From assembly GCF_900105385.1 (NCBI RefSeq), contig NZ_LT629772.1, positions 248,001 to 312,000 on the forward strand: a DNA stretch of 64,000 bases. Direction: 5' to 3'. A model generated the notes under the pieces. That model was not told where the DNA came from, made no database searches, and worked only from the letters and a program-made list of their open reading frames with translations. The translations under genes and the position numbers were made by a program. The stretch is from Microlunatus soli. Lineage in GTDB: Bacteria > Actinomycetota > Actinomycetes > Propionibacteriales > Propionibacteriaceae. How positions within the stretch are numbered: position 1 is the stretch's first letter; the number at the start of each line of letters is the position of its first letter. This document shows, in pieces, positions 9,700 to 18,081 of this stretch.

Positions 9700-10904
9700 C
9701 AGACGTCTCCATGATCGACATCGGTGCCGCGCAGTCCGAGCATGAACAAGATCGCATCCAGGTACGGCACCGAGACCGTCACCTCGGCCTGCTCCCGGAC
9801 CGCCGGCTTGGCGTTGAACGCGATCCCCATCCCGGCCGCGGCGAGCATGTCCAGGTCGTTGGCGCCATCACCGATCGCCACTGTCTGGGACAGCGGAACC
9901 CCTTCTGCAGCAGCGATCTCGGCCAAAAGCTCCGCCTTACGGGCACGATCGACGACGGTGCCGAGGATCTCTCCGGTCAGCCGGTCGCCGGAGATCTCGA
10001 CAGTGTTTCCGTAGGCATGATCAAGATCGAGTTGATCTTGGAGCCAGTCGGTGAACAGAGTGAATCCACCACTGACGATGGCGACCGCGAAGCCGAGCCG
10101 TTTCAGCGTACGGACGAAGGTGCGGGCGCCCGGCGTGAGCCGGATCCGACCACGGACCCGGTCGATCGCGGACAGCTCGAGCCCCTTCAACAGCCGTACC
10201 CGTTCGCGCAGTGAGCCCTCGAAGTCCAGTTCGCCGCGCATCGCGCGTTCGGTGATCGCGACGACCTGTTCGGAGCAGCCCGCCTCCTCGGCCAGCAGGT
10301 CGATCATCTCGTCCCGGATCAACGTCGAGTCGACGTCCATCACCACCAAGCGCTTGGCCCGGCGTTCCAGCCCACCGGCCTGGACGGCGATGTCGATCCG
10401 GTGATCGCGAGCGATCTGCATCAGCCGGCGCCGCATCGTGTCGACATCGCCGGCGATCACCGACAGGTCGTAGGCAGTGACCGGTTCGGTGGCCAATCGG
10501 ACGATCCGGTCGATGGTGCCGTCGGTGTCGGCCACCGCCACCGACACCGCCGCCAGCGCATCGGGGCTGAGTGCCTCGCCCAGCACGGTGATCGCATGCC
10601 GGGGCAGCATCGAACGCTGCGAGGTCGCCTCGACGTGTTCGAAGTCGACCGTCAACTGCAAGGTGTGTCCCCAGTAGAGGATGTCGCGGATCAGGCTGGA
10701 GTCGGCCTCGGCGATCCGGACGAGGACGTCGAGGGTCAACCGCTCCCGGACGACGAGCTGCTCCATGTCGTCGATCTCGGCGCCGGCACCGGCGAGCAGG
10801 CCGAGCAGATCGCCGACCACCCGCGGTCGGTCCCGTCCGCTGACTCTGATCAGCAGCGGCTGACCGAACTGGTCGGCCGCCGGCTCCGCTTCACCCTGTG
10901 CCAC
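9699..10904 (-). CDS. serB: Phosphoserine phosphatase SerB with N-terminal ACT-like region
   Basis: This enzyme performs the last step of serine biosynthesis, phosphoserine to serine and phosphate. The HAD catalytic core begins with VVMDVDSTLIRDE (DxDxT nucleophile motif), followed by SGGFTLFTDWL (motif II Ser) and GDGANDLDMLAAAGMG (motif IV aspartates). About 190 N-terminal residues form two ACT-like regulatory repeats (LLIRVSGRDRPRVVGDLLG at the start), as in mycobacterial SerB2. GTG 10904 is preferred; a TTG lies three codons further upstream. The protein has 401 residues. It is followed directly by the nitrilase gene. Confidence 0.92.
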   Translation of the reverse strand: MAQGEAEPAADQFGQPLLIRVSGRDRPRVVGDLLGLLAGAGAEIDDMEQLVVRERLTLDVLVRIAEADSSLIRDILYWGHTLQLTVDFEHVEATSQRSMLPRHAITVLGEALSPDALAAVSVAVADTDGTIDRIVRLATEPVTAYDLSVIAGDVDTMRRRLMQIARDHRIDIAVQAGGLERRAKRLVVMDVDSTLIRDEMIDLLAEEAGCSEQVVAITERAMRGELDFEGSLRERVRLLKGLELSAIDRVRGRIRLTPGARTFVRTLKRLGFAVAIVSGGFTLFTDWLQDQLDLDHAYGNTVEISGDRLTGEILGTVVDRARKAELLAEIAAAEGVPLSQTVAIGDGANDLDMLAAAGMGIAFNAKPAVREQAEVTVSVPYLDAILFMLGLRGTDVDHGDV

Positions 10905-11024
10905 GGCCCTCAATCTACCGGCCCGGGCCCGCCGACCCCGATCCCGCCCGCTGCGCGGTCAGTGGACCACCGGATCGGCCGGGCCACCGGCACGGGATCG
11001 ACGGATCGGTGCCACGATGGTCCG

Positions 11025-11330
11025 GTGCAGGAGGAATTCGTCGAAGCGGTGCTGAGCGCAGTGGAACTGATCCCACCCGGCCAGGTCGCCAGCTACGGCG
11101 ACATCGCCGACTACGTCGGAAGCGGCGGGCCGCGGCAGGTCGGCAGCGTGATGTCACACTACGGCGCGGCTGTCTGCTGGTGGCGAGTGGTCCGGGCCGA
11201 CGGCCGGCCGGCCGACGGACTGACCGAACGAGCCCTGGAACACCTGGCGTCGGAGGGTGCCCCGCTGCGCGGTGACCGGGTGATCATGGCTGATGCACGG
11301 TGGACCGGACCGTCCACGTTACGGACGTGA
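11025..11330 (+). CDS. Alkyltransferase-like (ATL) MGMT-family protein
   Basis: This 101-residue DNA-binding protein is related to the C-terminal domain of O6-alkylguanine-DNA alkyltransferase. It keeps the helix-turn-helix and arginine-finger region (IPPGQVASYGDIADYVGSGGPRQVGSVM). Where the methyl-accepting PCHR motif should be it has VCWWRVVRADG, so the acceptor cysteine position is occupied by Trp. In ATL proteins this gives recognition of alkylated bases without repair, flagging damage for nucleotide excision repair. The GTG start at 11025 begins VQEEFVEAVLSAV. It is divergent from serB. Confidence 0.85.
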   Translation: MQEEFVEAVLSAVELIPPGQVASYGDIADYVGSGGPRQVGSVMSHYGAAVCWWRVVRADGRPADGLTERALEHLASEGAPLRGDRVIMADARWTGPSTLRT

Positions 11331-11529
11331 CACGGTTGAATTGTGGGGTTCCCAGGTCTGCGATCTTGTGACAGGCTAGGCGTGCTGTTGCAAGTGCTCT
11401 GTGTCGTGGTAAGTGCTACGCCCGGTGAGTTTTTGCGTGGGCCCCAAAACCCTGAGCCGGGAGTGGGCGTCCGGCAGCACTGGAGTCGTGAGGTGCGGCC
11501 CCGGATGCAAGATGCTAGGAGATGTGTTC

Positions 11530-11733
11530 ATGGCGCAGGGAACCGTCAAGTGGTTCAATGCCGAAAAGGGTTACGGCTTCATCGCCGTAGACGGCGGCGG
11601 CCCGGACGTATTCGTGCACTACAGCGCGATCGAGTCCACCGGATTCCGGACCCTCGACGAGGGGCAGCGAGTGGAGTTCGAGACCACCCAAGGCCCGAAG
11701 GGTCCGCAGGCTGATCAGGTCCACGCGATCTGA
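11530..11733 (+). CDS. Cold-shock protein (CspA family)
   Basis: This 67-residue single OB-fold RNA chaperone shows the RNP1 motif [19 protein letters not shown] and the family opening [17 protein letters not shown]. It melts mRNA secondary structure during cold or growth transitions. The ATG at 11530 has an AGGAG at 11517-11521. The 199-base region upstream, back to the ATL gene, has no other gene and is long enough for the structured 5' leader typical of csp genes. A hairpin terminator follows. Confidence 0.95.
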   Translation: MAQGTVKWFNAEKGYGFIAVDGGGPDVFVHYSAIESTGFRTLDEGQRVEFETTQGPKGPQADQVHAI

Positions 11734-11749
11734 TCCACCACGACACCAG

Positions 11750-11780
11750 AGCCCCGGCAGCAGTTCCTGTTGCCGGGGTT
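11750..11780 (+). terminator. Intrinsic terminator after the cold-shock gene
   Basis: An inverted repeat with ten-base arms (AGCCCCGGCA against TGCCGGGGTT, one G-T pair) and a loop of about 11 bases starts 16 bases after the csp stop. It is followed by a short pyrimidine run. It likely ends the csp transcript before the sulfur transporter gene. Confidence 0.7.
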
Positions 11781-11922
11781 CTGTCGTCTCATCCGTCAGC
11801 GAAGTACCGAGTCGTTCCTGGACCGAGTGATCGTTCCAGATGGCGATCATCGCCGTCCGGCCGAGCAGATCATGCGGTGAACTGAGCACAGCAACCGCCA
11901 CTGCTGCCGACGAGGAACGATC

Positions 11923-13194
11923 ATGACCTCCCTGCTGGACCATCCGCTCATCTCCCGGGTCACCACACCGGGTCTGACGTCGCAGGCCCCACCGCGCCCG
12001 GCTGCTGCCGGTCCGGTGAAGCGGGTCCCGTTGATCATCGCCGCGATTCTCGGCATCGGTCTGATCATCTGGGTCGGCACCCAGCACGGCGCGAAGTACG
12101 CCGCGCTGCTGTCGGTAGGGCTGCTGCTCGGCTTCGCCCTGTTCCATTCCCGTTTCGGGTTCACCTCGGCCTGGCGCCAGTTGCTCGCGGTCGGCAACAG
12201 CGCGGGGCTGCGGGCGCACACCCTGTTGATCGGCACCGCCGCCAGCGTGGTGATGCTGATCGCTGCGTCCGGGATCGGCCTGTTCGGTTCGACACCGGTG
12301 GTGAAGGCGACACCGATCGGGCTGCCGCTCTTCGTCGGCGCCGCGCTGTTCGCGATCGGCATGCAGTTGGGCGGGGCCTGCGCGTCCGGCACCCTGTTCG
12401 CCGTCGGTTCGGGCCAGAGCGCGATCCTGATCACCCTGTTCGGGTTCATCGTCGGCTCGGTGATCTACACCGCCGTCTACCCCGCCGTGCAGAACTGGCC
12501 GGAGATCCCCGGTGTGCTGCTGTCCGATCACGTCACCTGGTTCGGGAGTTGGGCGATCACCATCGCCGCCCTGATCGCGATCGCGGTGATCGCCCGCCGG
12601 GTGCAGAACCGCCGTACGCCGCCGCCGACCGGAGCGGCACCGTCGGCGACCGGCGCCGCCCGGATCATCCGCGGCTCCTGGCCGCTGTTGGTCGGCGCCG
12701 TCGTGCTCGGTCTGCTGGCCGGCGCCGTACTACTCGTCTCCGGGTCGACCTGGGGCGTCACCTTCGCCTTCGCCTTGTGGGGTGCGAAGTTCCTGCAGCT
12801 GATCGGGTTGCATCCCGAGACCTGGGCCTTCTGGCAGGAGGCGAAGAACGCGCAGGCCCTGTCGGCGTCGGCGTGGACCGACAAGACGACGTTGACCGAC
12901 GTCGGGATCATGATCGGCGCGGCGCTGGCGTCGGCGTTGGCCGGTGCCTGGACGCTGCGGGCATCGATCCCGTGGCGGACCGTCGTCGCCGCGATCCTCG
13001 GTGGGATCTGCATGGGGTTCGGAGCCCGGCTGGCCGGCGGCTGCAACATCGGCGCCTACCTGAGCGGCATCTCCGTCGGCAATCTCAGTGGCTGGATCTG
13101 GGCGGTGTTCGCGCTCGGCGGCACCTGGGTCGGACTGAAGTTGCGGCCGCTGTTCGGGCTGGGCAATCCGGCACCGACCGACAGCATCTGCTGA
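11923..13194 (+). CDS. YeeE/YedE-family sulfur (thiosulfate-type) transporter
   Basis: This 423-residue multi-pass membrane protein has about ten hydrophobic segments. It shows the two cysteine-bearing motifs of the YeeE/YedE (TsuA-like) family: GMQLGGACASGTLFAVGSG near residue 150 and MGFGARLAGGCNIGAYLSGI near residue 370. In characterised members these cysteines relay thiosulfate across the membrane. No tusA-like sulfurtransferase is adjacent, which is unusual for this family. RBS GAGGA precedes the ATG. A small inverted repeat (GGCGAT-C-ATCGCC, 11842-11854) in the upstream region could be an operator. Confidence 0.88.
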   Translation: MTSLLDHPLISRVTTPGLTSQAPPRPAAAGPVKRVPLIIAAILGIGLIIWVGTQHGAKYAALLSVGLLLGFALFHSRFGFTSAWRQLLAVGNSAGLRAHTLLIGTAASVVMLIAASGIGLFGSTPVVKATPIGLPLFVGAALFAIGMQLGGACASGTLFAVGSGQSAILITLFGFIVGSVIYTAVYPAVQNWPEIPGVLLSDHVTWFGSWAITIAALIAIAVIARRVQNRRTPPPTGAAPSATGAARIIRGSWPLLVGAVVLGLLAGAVLLVSGSTWGVTFAFALWGAKFLQLIGLHPETWAFWQEAKNAQALSASAWTDKTTLTDVGIMIGAALASALAGAWTLRASIPWRTVVAAILGGICMGFGARLAGGCNIGAYLSGISVGNLSGWIWAVFALGGTWVGLKLRPLFGLGNPAPTDSIC

Positions 13195-13282
13195 CCGCTG
13201 ACCTCGAGCAACCGCTCGATGATGATCATGAACGAACCAGCCGGGCCCGGAACCTCGTACGGGATTTGCCGCAGCTACGGCG

Positions 13283-13942
13283 TCAACGCTCCTGATCGAG
13301 CAGCCCGGCGTCGCGGATCTGCATCGCCGCGGACACCCGGTTGTCCGAGCCGAGCTTGGTGAACACGCGGGTCAGGTTGGCCTTCACGGTTGCCAGACTG
13401 AGATAGAGCCGTTGTCCGATCTCCTGGTTGCTCAGCCCCTGAGCCATCAGCACGGCGACCTCGCGTTCGCGGTCGGTGAGCTCTGCCACCGCCCGCTGCA
13501 GCGCCGGGTCGACGGCCGGCCGGTTTGCCGCGGCGGCATCGATCACGGTCGCGGTGACCGCCGGTGACAACGCGTGCTCGCCCCGCTGGACCGAGGTGAT
13601 CGCGGAAACGATCTCGGCGGGGTCGGCGTCCTTCAACAGGAAGCCACGGGCACCCTCCCGGAGAGCCCGCAACACGTAGTCGTCGGCGTGGAAGGTGGTC
13701 AGTACGATGACCGCGGGCGGTCCGTCCCGTCCGGACAACCGTTGCAGGACACGGAGACCGTCCAGCACCGGCATCCTGATGTCCAGCAGCACGACGTCCG
13801 GACCGGTGCTGTCGATCATCTCCAGTGCCTGCACGCCGTCGCTCGCCTCGCCGACGATGTCGATCGAGCTGTCACCGCCGATGATCAACCGCAGACCGGT
13901 ACGGACCATCGGATCGTCGTCGACCAGCAACACGGTGATCAT
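13283..13942 (-). CDS. Response regulator, NarL/FixJ type
   Basis: This two-component response regulator has 219 residues. The receiver domain has the acidic pocket DDD (8-10), phospho-acceptor D54 in VVLLDIRMP, and the conserved Lys in GARGFLLKDADP. A LuxR-type helix-turn-helix follows near residue 150 (LTDREREVAVLMAQGLSNQE, then TVKANLTRVFTKLG). Its ATG overlaps the kinase stop as ATGA. It probably controls the divergent ABC exporter genes at 15.2-16.8 kb; that is inference from position. Confidence 0.93.
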   Translation of the reverse strand: MITVLLVDDDPMVRTGLRLIIGGDSSIDIVGEASDGVQALEMIDSTGPDVVLLDIRMPVLDGLRVLQRLSGRDGPPAVIVLTTFHADDYVLRALREGARGFLLKDADPAEIVSAITSVQRGEHALSPAVTATVIDAAAANRPAVDPALQRAVAELTDREREVAVLMAQGLSNQEIGQRLYLSLATVKANLTRVFTKLGSDNRVSAAMQIRDAGLLDQER

Positions 13943-15135
13943 GATGCGTCCGGCCAGGGCATCCGTACCTCCACGTCGAACCGCTCACCGACGCTGCCGT
14001 GCCGTACCGTTCCACCGGCCAGGCCCACCCGTTCGGCGATCCCGACCAACCCTAGCCCGGCGCCGTCCCGGTCGGGCAGCGCCAGTGGCGTCAGCGGATT
14101 GCTGACCGTAATCACCAGGTCGCCACCGGCCGCCCCGGACAACGTCAACAGCACCGGAGCACCGGGCGCATGCTTGCGGGCATTCGTCAACGCCTCCTGG
14201 ACGATCCGATAGGCCTGCCGGCTGGACCGCTCCGGCAGACCGGCCACCTCGGCACTCGATCGCAGCTCGACCGGCTGGTGCCGGCGTGCCTCGTTGATCA
14301 ACGAGTCCAGGTCGGTGAGCGTCGGCTGCGGCGGTTCCGGTGTCGTGCCGGCACCCCGGAGGTCGGTCAGCACCTCCCGCAACTCGGCCAACGACTTCTT
14401 GGCGTTGGTCTGGATCAGCGCCGCGGTGTCCCGCGCGGTCTGTTGATCAAGGTCGGTCCGATAGGCCAGCGCGCCGGCGTGCATCGCGACCAAGGACAAC
14501 CGATGCGCCAGCACGTCGTGCATCTCCCGGGCGATCCGCTCCCGTTCCGCCGCCCGCGCGCCGTCCAGTCGTGCCTGCTCGACCTGCCGCAGCGCGCGAT
14601 CGGCGATGGCGCGTTCCCGCAACTCGGTCTCTCGGCTGCCGCCGAGCGCGCCCACCAGCACCGCGACCATCAACCCACCGATGGTGACGGTCAGCTCGAC
14701 GGTGTGCGCGTTGCGCCAGGGTTGGGCATACGGCCCGACCAAGAAGCTGCCGAGTTTGGCGATCAGGATCCAGCTGCCGACCAGGACGACGGTGAGCACG
14801 CTGCGGCCCAGGCGTGCCAGATGGGCGACCGCGGCAAACGCCGCGCCGACCGGACTCGGTCCGATCAGCAGCAGGATGCCGAGCAGCACCGGAACCACGA
14901 CCGGGAAGCGGTGGCGCAGCGCCAGCAGCACGAACCCGCCGAGTCCGGGGAGGACGAGCAGCAGGACGATCGACAGCGGCGGCGTCCGCCCCGGGACCAG
15001 CAGCGGGGTCAGGTAGTAGAGCCAGCCGACGATGGCGACGGCCCAGGTTGCGGCCGCACCGATCGTCCGGCGCGGCCCTGGTTCGGCGGGCTCGGGCAGG
15101 GTCACCCCACTCACCCTATGCACTGGTGGCGGCAT
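13939..15135 (-). CDS. Sensor histidine kinase, DesK/NarX-like (HisKA_3)
   Basis: This membrane sensor kinase has several N-terminal hydrophobic helices and no large extracytoplasmic domain. A coiled region (ELRERAIADRALRQVEQARL) precedes the phospho-acceptor box ERIAREMHDVLAHRLSLVAM, and the ATP-binding region ends in GAGLGLVGIAERVGLAGG. The frame is open upstream to 15270, but that would overlap the start of the divergent ABC gene, so ATG 15135 (MPPPVHRVSG) or a nearby GTG is more likely. With the overlapping response regulator it forms a two-gene operon facing an ABC exporter, as is common in actinobacterial drug- or lipid-sensing modules. Confidence 0.9.
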   Translation of the reverse strand: MPPPVHRVSGVTLPEPAEPGPRRTIGAAATWAVAIVGWLYYLTPLLVPGRTPPLSIVLLLVLPGLGGFVLLALRHRFPVVVPVLLGILLLIGPSPVGAAFAAVAHLARLGRSVLTVVLVGSWILIAKLGSFLVGPYAQPWRNAHTVELTVTIGGLMVAVLVGALGGSRETELRERAIADRALRQVEQARLDGARAAERERIAREMHDVLAHRLSLVAMHAGALAYRTDLDQQTARDTAALIQTNAKKSLAELREVLTDLRGAGTTPEPPQPTLTDLDSLINEARRHQPVELRSSAEVAGLPERSSRQAYRIVQEALTNARKHAPGAPVLLTLSGAAGGDLVITVSNPLTPLALPDRDGAGLGLVGIAERVGLAGGTVRHGSVGERFDVEVRMPWPDAS

Positions 15136-15238
15136 CGGTAGCGACCTTCGGCCGGCATCGACTGGCCGAAGGGCTCGAGGTTCGGCCGTGTTGCCGGCCG
15201 TCGGTTCGATGTGCCGAACCGGTCGGCTGGGCTGGACT

Positions 15239-15958
15239 ATGACCATGATCAATTTCGACCAGCTGTGCAAGTCCTACGGCGGCCGCCGAGTTGTCGACGA
15301 GCTGACCCTGAGCGTTTCTGCCGGTACGGTCACCGGCTTCCTCGGGCCCAACGGTGCCGGGAAGTCCACCGCGCTCCGGATCCTGCTCGGCATGTCGGCT
15401 CCCGATGCCGGTACGGCAACCGTCGCTGATCGCCGCTATCAGAGCCTCGGCTCGCCGGGACTGCTGGTCGGTGCGCTGCTCGACGCCGACGCATTCCATC
15501 CCGGGCGTACCGGGCGGGAGTCGCTGCGGCTCAGTTGCCTGACGATGGGATTGCCGATGCGTCGGGTCGACGAGGTGCTGGACCTCGTCGGGCTGACCAG
15601 GGCCGAGAGCCGCCGCCGGGTCCGGAGCTACTCGCTCGGGATGCGACAGCGGCTCGGACTGGCCAACGCGCTGCTCGGCGATCCCGCAGTCCTGATCTTG
15701 GACGAGCCGGCGAACGGACTCGACCCGCAGGGTCAGCGATGGCTGGGTGAGCTGCTCCGGGAACGGGCCGGTCAGGGCTGCACGGTGCTGCTGTCCAGTC
15801 ACCAACTCGCCGAGGTCGAACGGATCGCCGACCGGCTGGCGATCATCGCCGACGGTCGCCTGGTCGCCCACGGCCGCCCCGCGGAACTCCGCGCCAGCCA
15901 CGGCGACATCACCGATTTCTACTTCGCCGTCACCAGCGGACTCGACCGTGCCGCCTGA
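15239..15958 (+). CDS. ABC transporter ATP-binding protein
   Basis: This 239-residue nucleotide-binding subunit of a two-gene ABC-2 type exporter shows Walker A GPNGAGKST, signature YSLGMRQRLGLA, Walker B AVLILDEPANGLD and the switch region LLSSHQLAEVERIAD. Starts at ATG 15239 or 15245 are both in frame. The partner membrane gene follows 70 bases downstream. It is divergent from the two-component system. The substrate is unknown; a role in efflux of a toxic or membrane-active compound would fit the neighbouring sensor and esterase. Confidence 0.92.
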   Translation: MTMINFDQLCKSYGGRRVVDELTLSVSAGTVTGFLGPNGAGKSTALRILLGMSAPDAGTATVADRRYQSLGSPGLLVGALLDADAFHPGRTGRESLRLSCLTMGLPMRRVDEVLDLVGLTRAESRRRVRSYSLGMRQRLGLANALLGDPAVLILDEPANGLDPQGQRWLGELLRERAGQGCTVLLSSHQLAEVERIADRLAIIADGRLVAHGRPAELRASHGDITDFYFAVTSGLDRAA

Positions 15959-16028
15959 CCCGCGTCGGACGTCAGCCCCGTCCGAACGATCCACCCCTGT
16001 CCGCACGACCAGGAGAGTGACCTCCACC

Positions 16029-16823
16029 ATGACAACCGAACCTGCTCCGTCGCCGGCCTCGGCACGGCGGTCGCGGAACATCGACCAGCGGCTTGCGACC
16101 TCGCCGCCGAGCATCGGGCGATTGACGATGGTGGAACTGCGCAAGATGATCGACACCAGGGCAGGTGTCGTCCTGATCGTCGTCGGCGCCGTCCTGATCG
16201 GCACCTTCGGCGGCGGCGCCGTGTTGTTCCGCGATGCGCCGTCGATCGGTCGGATCACGCTGCTCGCCGGCACTCCGGCGATGCTGCTGATTCCGGCGCT
16301 GGCGACCCTGCTGGTGACCTCCGAGCGCAGTCAGCGGACCGCGTTGATCACCGATGCCCTGGTGCCCCGACGGGCACGGACGCTGACCGCCAAACTGATT
16401 GCCGTGCTGGTCTCGGCGGTGCTGACGGCGGCGCTGTGTCTGCTGGCCGCCGTTGTGATCGGCGCGACCGGTCCGCTGCTCACCGGACGCGCGGTCAGCT
16501 GGACCGTGGACTGGACCGCGATCGGCTGGTTCGCTGCGGCGATGATCGTCGCCGCACTGGTGGGCGCCGCGGTCGGCACGGCACTACTCAATGCTCCCGC
16601 CGCCATCGTGCTCGTTCTGGCCTGGCAGGCGCTGATCTTCCCACTGCTGTCGGCGCCGATCATCGGGCCGGTGCTGTCCTGGATCGACTTCGGAGCGGTC
16701 AGCAGATTCCTGGACGGGATCACCGGCGACGAGCTCGCGCGGGCCCTGGTGGGCGTTACGGTTTGGATTTTGCTGCCGGGCGTACTGGGTTGGATCCGGC
16801 AGCTTCGCACGGAGGTGCGCTGA
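16029..16823 (+). CDS. ABC-2 type transporter permease
   Basis: This 264-residue membrane subunit paired with the preceding ATPase begins with a charged cytoplasmic tail and MVELRKMIDTRAGVVLIV, the usual opening of ABC-2 permeases. About six hydrophobic segments follow. AGGAGAG lies 11 bases before the ATG. Its stop is one base before the next ATG (TGAGATG), so the esterase-like gene is in the same transcript. Confidence 0.85.
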   Translation: MTTEPAPSPASARRSRNIDQRLATSPPSIGRLTMVELRKMIDTRAGVVLIVVGAVLIGTFGGGAVLFRDAPSIGRITLLAGTPAMLLIPALATLLVTSERSQRTALITDALVPRRARTLTAKLIAVLVSAVLTAALCLLAAVVIGATGPLLTGRAVSWTVDWTAIGWFAAAMIVAALVGAAVGTALLNAPAAIVLVLAWQALIFPLLSAPIIGPVLSWIDFGAVSRFLDGITGDELARALVGVTVWILLPGVLGWIRQLRTEVR

Positions 16824-16824
16824 G

Positions 16825-18072
16825 ATGCCGACTCCGTCGACGACACCGAGCACTGCAAGGCTCCGGACGCCGGTGAAGGTGCTGTTGATCACCGTGCTGG
16901 CAACAGTGATCGTGATCGGCGGCGCCATCGGGTGGACCTCCTGGACCCGACGACCGCAGGGCGAGCCGCAGGCAACGGAATTCGCTGGTGCCGAGATCGC
17001 TCCGCGGCTGTCGAACGCGACCGTCCTCGCTCTCGGCGAAGCCACCCACGGGAATCATGAGTTCCAGCAGCTGCGGCTGCAGTTGGTCGGCAAACTGCCG
17101 TCCTTCGGCGCCATCGTGTTGGAGGAGGACTACGGCAGCGTCGCGCGGGCCAACGCCTACCTGCAAGGCGGTCCGGGTACGGCCCAGGACGCGACACGAT
17201 CGTTCGGCTTCGTCCTCAACCACACCGAGGAAATGGCGCACCTGCTGGAGGGCATCCGCCGGATCAACGACCGGCGTACCCCGGATCGGCGGATCCGACT
17301 GGTCGGGATGGACGTCCAGCGGATCGACGCCAACAAACAACTTGCGCTGGACGGGATGCGCACCATCGATCCTGCCCTGGCCACCGAGATCGGCCGCAAG
17401 CTGCACGGATGGAACGACGTCACCACCGACCCCGGTGACCCGCGTCGGGTGGACGAAGCGCTCGACGTACTCGCCGACCGGCTGTCAACCAGCGACGACG
17501 TCGCGCGGGATGCCAGGAACGCGGCCACCGCATTGCAGCAGAATCGGCAGCTCGACCGGGCCGGCGACTACGCCGCCACCCGCGCCAGGATCATGGCGGA
17601 GAACCTACGCCGTACGGTGAGCGAGGAAGCCGCACGGGGAAATGATCACACCCTGCTGTTCGCCCACGACGGCCATCTGGACAAGACCTCCGCGGCGTAC
17701 GCTCACCCCGACCTGGGTGCGCTGGCAGCGCGCCGCTGGGGTGATCGTTATCGGGTGATCGGCACTGACCTGCATGAGTCCCGACTGCGAACGGGTGACC
17801 GGGAACGACGCTGGGAGGTCCGACTGACCAACCGCAGTCCGCTGCGCGGCATGTTCGCCGGCACCAGGATCGGATACCTCGACGTCGCGGCGGCAACGCC
17901 GGCCAATCGCCGGCTGCTGGACCGCCGGGTCCGGATGGCCAGCGCCGGTGAATCCTTCCACCAGTGGCAGGCCTGGGTGCCGTGGCTGAACTCGGTGTCG
18001 ATGATCCCGAGCCGAAGTTACGACGCGTTGATCATGGTCGACCGGGCGACGCCGGTCACTCCCCTGCGCTGA
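16825..18072 (+). CDS. Erythromycin-esterase-family protein, membrane anchored
   Basis: This 415-residue protein has an uncleaved N-terminal membrane helix (VLLITVLATVIVIGGAIGW) and a C-terminal erythromycin esterase (EreA/EreB-like) domain. Visible motifs are LALGEATHGNHEF, IVLEEDYGSVARANAYL, RLVGMDVQRID and FAHDGHLDK. These carry the His and Glu residues the family uses for hydrolysis. Many relatives are not macrolide esterases, so the substrate is open. Coupling to an ABC exporter and its sensor suggests an envelope or antibiotic-stress role. The gene ends 9 bases from the convergent lactonase gene. Confidence 0.75.
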   Translation: MPTPSTTPSTARLRTPVKVLLITVLATVIVIGGAIGWTSWTRRPQGEPQATEFAGAEIAPRLSNATVLALGEATHGNHEFQQLRLQLVGKLPSFGAIVLEEDYGSVARANAYLQGGPGTAQDATRSFGFVLNHTEEMAHLLEGIRRINDRRTPDRRIRLVGMDVQRIDANKQLALDGMRTIDPALATEIGRKLHGWNDVTTDPGDPRRVDEALDVLADRLSTSDDVARDARNAATALQQNRQLDRAGDYAATRARIMAENLRRTVSEEAARGNDHTLLFAHDGHLDKTSAAYAHPDLGALAARRWGDRYRVIGTDLHESRLRTGDRERRWEVRLTNRSPLRGMFAGTRIGYLDVAAATPANRRLLDRRVRMASAGESFHQWQAWVPWLNSVSMIPSRSYDALIMVDRATPVTPLR

Positions 18073-18081
18073 GCGGTGCGG

